A stretch of DNA of 21,893 nt from Planctomycetota bacterium (lineage in GTDB: Bacteria > Planctomycetota > Phycisphaerae > Phycisphaerales > UBA1924). Below the pieces are notes generated by a model that was not told the origin of the DNA, made no database searches, and was given only the letters and a program-made list of their open reading frames with translations. Positions 21,648-21,893 of the stretch are shown one piece after another. The stretch spans positions 1 to 21,893 of the forward strand of contig JAEYUO010000024.1 in NCBI GenBank assembly GCA_023432465.1, in the 5' to 3' direction. The position numbers and the translations under genes were made by a program. Position 1 is the first letter of the stretch. Each line of letters begins with the position of its first letter.

Positions 21648-21893
21648 CTATTCGGCTTCCGCGGCATCGGGTTCGACGGAAGTCTGCCCCGGCACGCCCT
21701 CTCCCCGGGCTCGCATCCGGAGTTCCTCGACCGTCGGGAGGTCTTTAAGACTGCCGAGGCCGAAGGTCTCCAGGAAGCGCTTGCTCGTGCCGTAGAGGAT
21801 CGGACGTCCGAGCTCCTCGGCGCGACCGACGATGGTGATCAACCGACGTTCGAGCAGGGCCCGCAGGATCTCGCCGCAGGCGACGCCGCGGAT
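21648..21893 (-). CDS. scpB: Segregation and condensation protein B, C-terminal part
   Basis: Eighty-one residues are open from the window edge: IRGVACGEILRALLERRLIT, then IVGRAEELGRPILYGTSKRF and LETFGLGSLKDLPTVEEL. This is the second winged-helix domain and end of ScpB, which with ScpA forms the kleisin complex of SMC in chromosome segregation. The RG.....LR.L.ER.LI..VGR.EE.GRP.LYGT..FL..FGL..L.DLP pattern is diagnostic. A short charged tail follows. A 6-bp hairpin (GCCGAA/TTCGGC, 21640-21656) spans the stop codon without a T-run. The N-terminal part lies beyond the window. Confidence 0.93.
   Translation of the reverse strand: MRGVACGEILRALLERRLITIVGRAEELGRPILYGTSKRFLETFGLGSLKDLPTVEELRMRARGEGVPGQTSVEPDAAEAE

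Noticed and set aside
21640..21656. Terminator after scpB
   Set aside because: The 6-bp hairpin spans the stop codon but lacks a T-run and is short; co-transcription with the downstream gene is as likely.
1..21893. CRISPR array or known defence system
   Set aside because: I found no regularly spaced repeats of 25-40 bp and no Cas, restriction, toxin-antitoxin or retron genes. The 12-bp CGGCAACA tandem is far too short and lies within a coding region.

Overview
The window looks like chromosomal DNA of a high-GC planctomycete, probably a Phycisphaerae-type lineage. The evidence is family resemblance rather than a marker phylogeny: a giant SecA (1457 residues) with lineage-type insertions, a prepilin-type protein with a planctomycete-style C-terminus, a planctomycete-type tyrosine integrase, and use of both Shine-Dalgarno-led and apparently leaderless starts.

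Layout. (1) 1-1559 is a worn flank. It has the end of an IS3-family transposase, a two-gene minus-strand module sharing an RSGDNSTNIQ motif whose downstream gene appears cut off by the IS edge, a winged-helix fragment, and a strong minus-strand terminator at 1484-1522. (2) 1560-10245 is an integrated element of about 8.66 kb bounded by a 23-bp exact direct repeat. The right copy is the 3' end of an intact tRNA-Phe(GAA) and the left copy is a detached duplicate. All its genes read on the + strand: small unknown ORFs, two paralogous membrane-tail proteins, a 478-residue protein with a C-terminal HTH, two excisionase-like HTH proteins, a Prim-Pol/DUF3987 replication protein, a TubC_N-like protein, a small XRE regulator and a tyrosine recombinase. 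I see no capsid, terminase or conjugation genes. (3) 10298-21893 is ordinary chromosome: gap, a stand-alone TSCPD (class II ribonucleotide reductase tail) protein on the minus strand, a small membrane-anchored ORF, secA, a glycosyltransferase-like gene, a low-molecular-weight phosphatase, a prepilin-type gene and, on the minus strand, a secreted transglutaminase-fold protein and the 3' end of scpB.

The main observation is that the attachment repeat lies inside the integrase reading frame. Integrated, the integrase ends in antisense tRNA-Phe sequence (449 residues). If the ends are joined as in an excised circle, the frame stays open across the repeat into the left end of the element, giving a 516-residue protein with a different 80-residue tail, whose stop codon overlaps the next start codon (ATGA). 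Integration would therefore swap the integrase C-terminus and break its operon. Six copies of CGGCAACA, spaced 12 bp apart within each group (four on one side of the core, two on the other), lie in the same coding region and are candidate arm-type integrase sites. The former terminator of tRNA-Phe now sits beyond the left end of the element.
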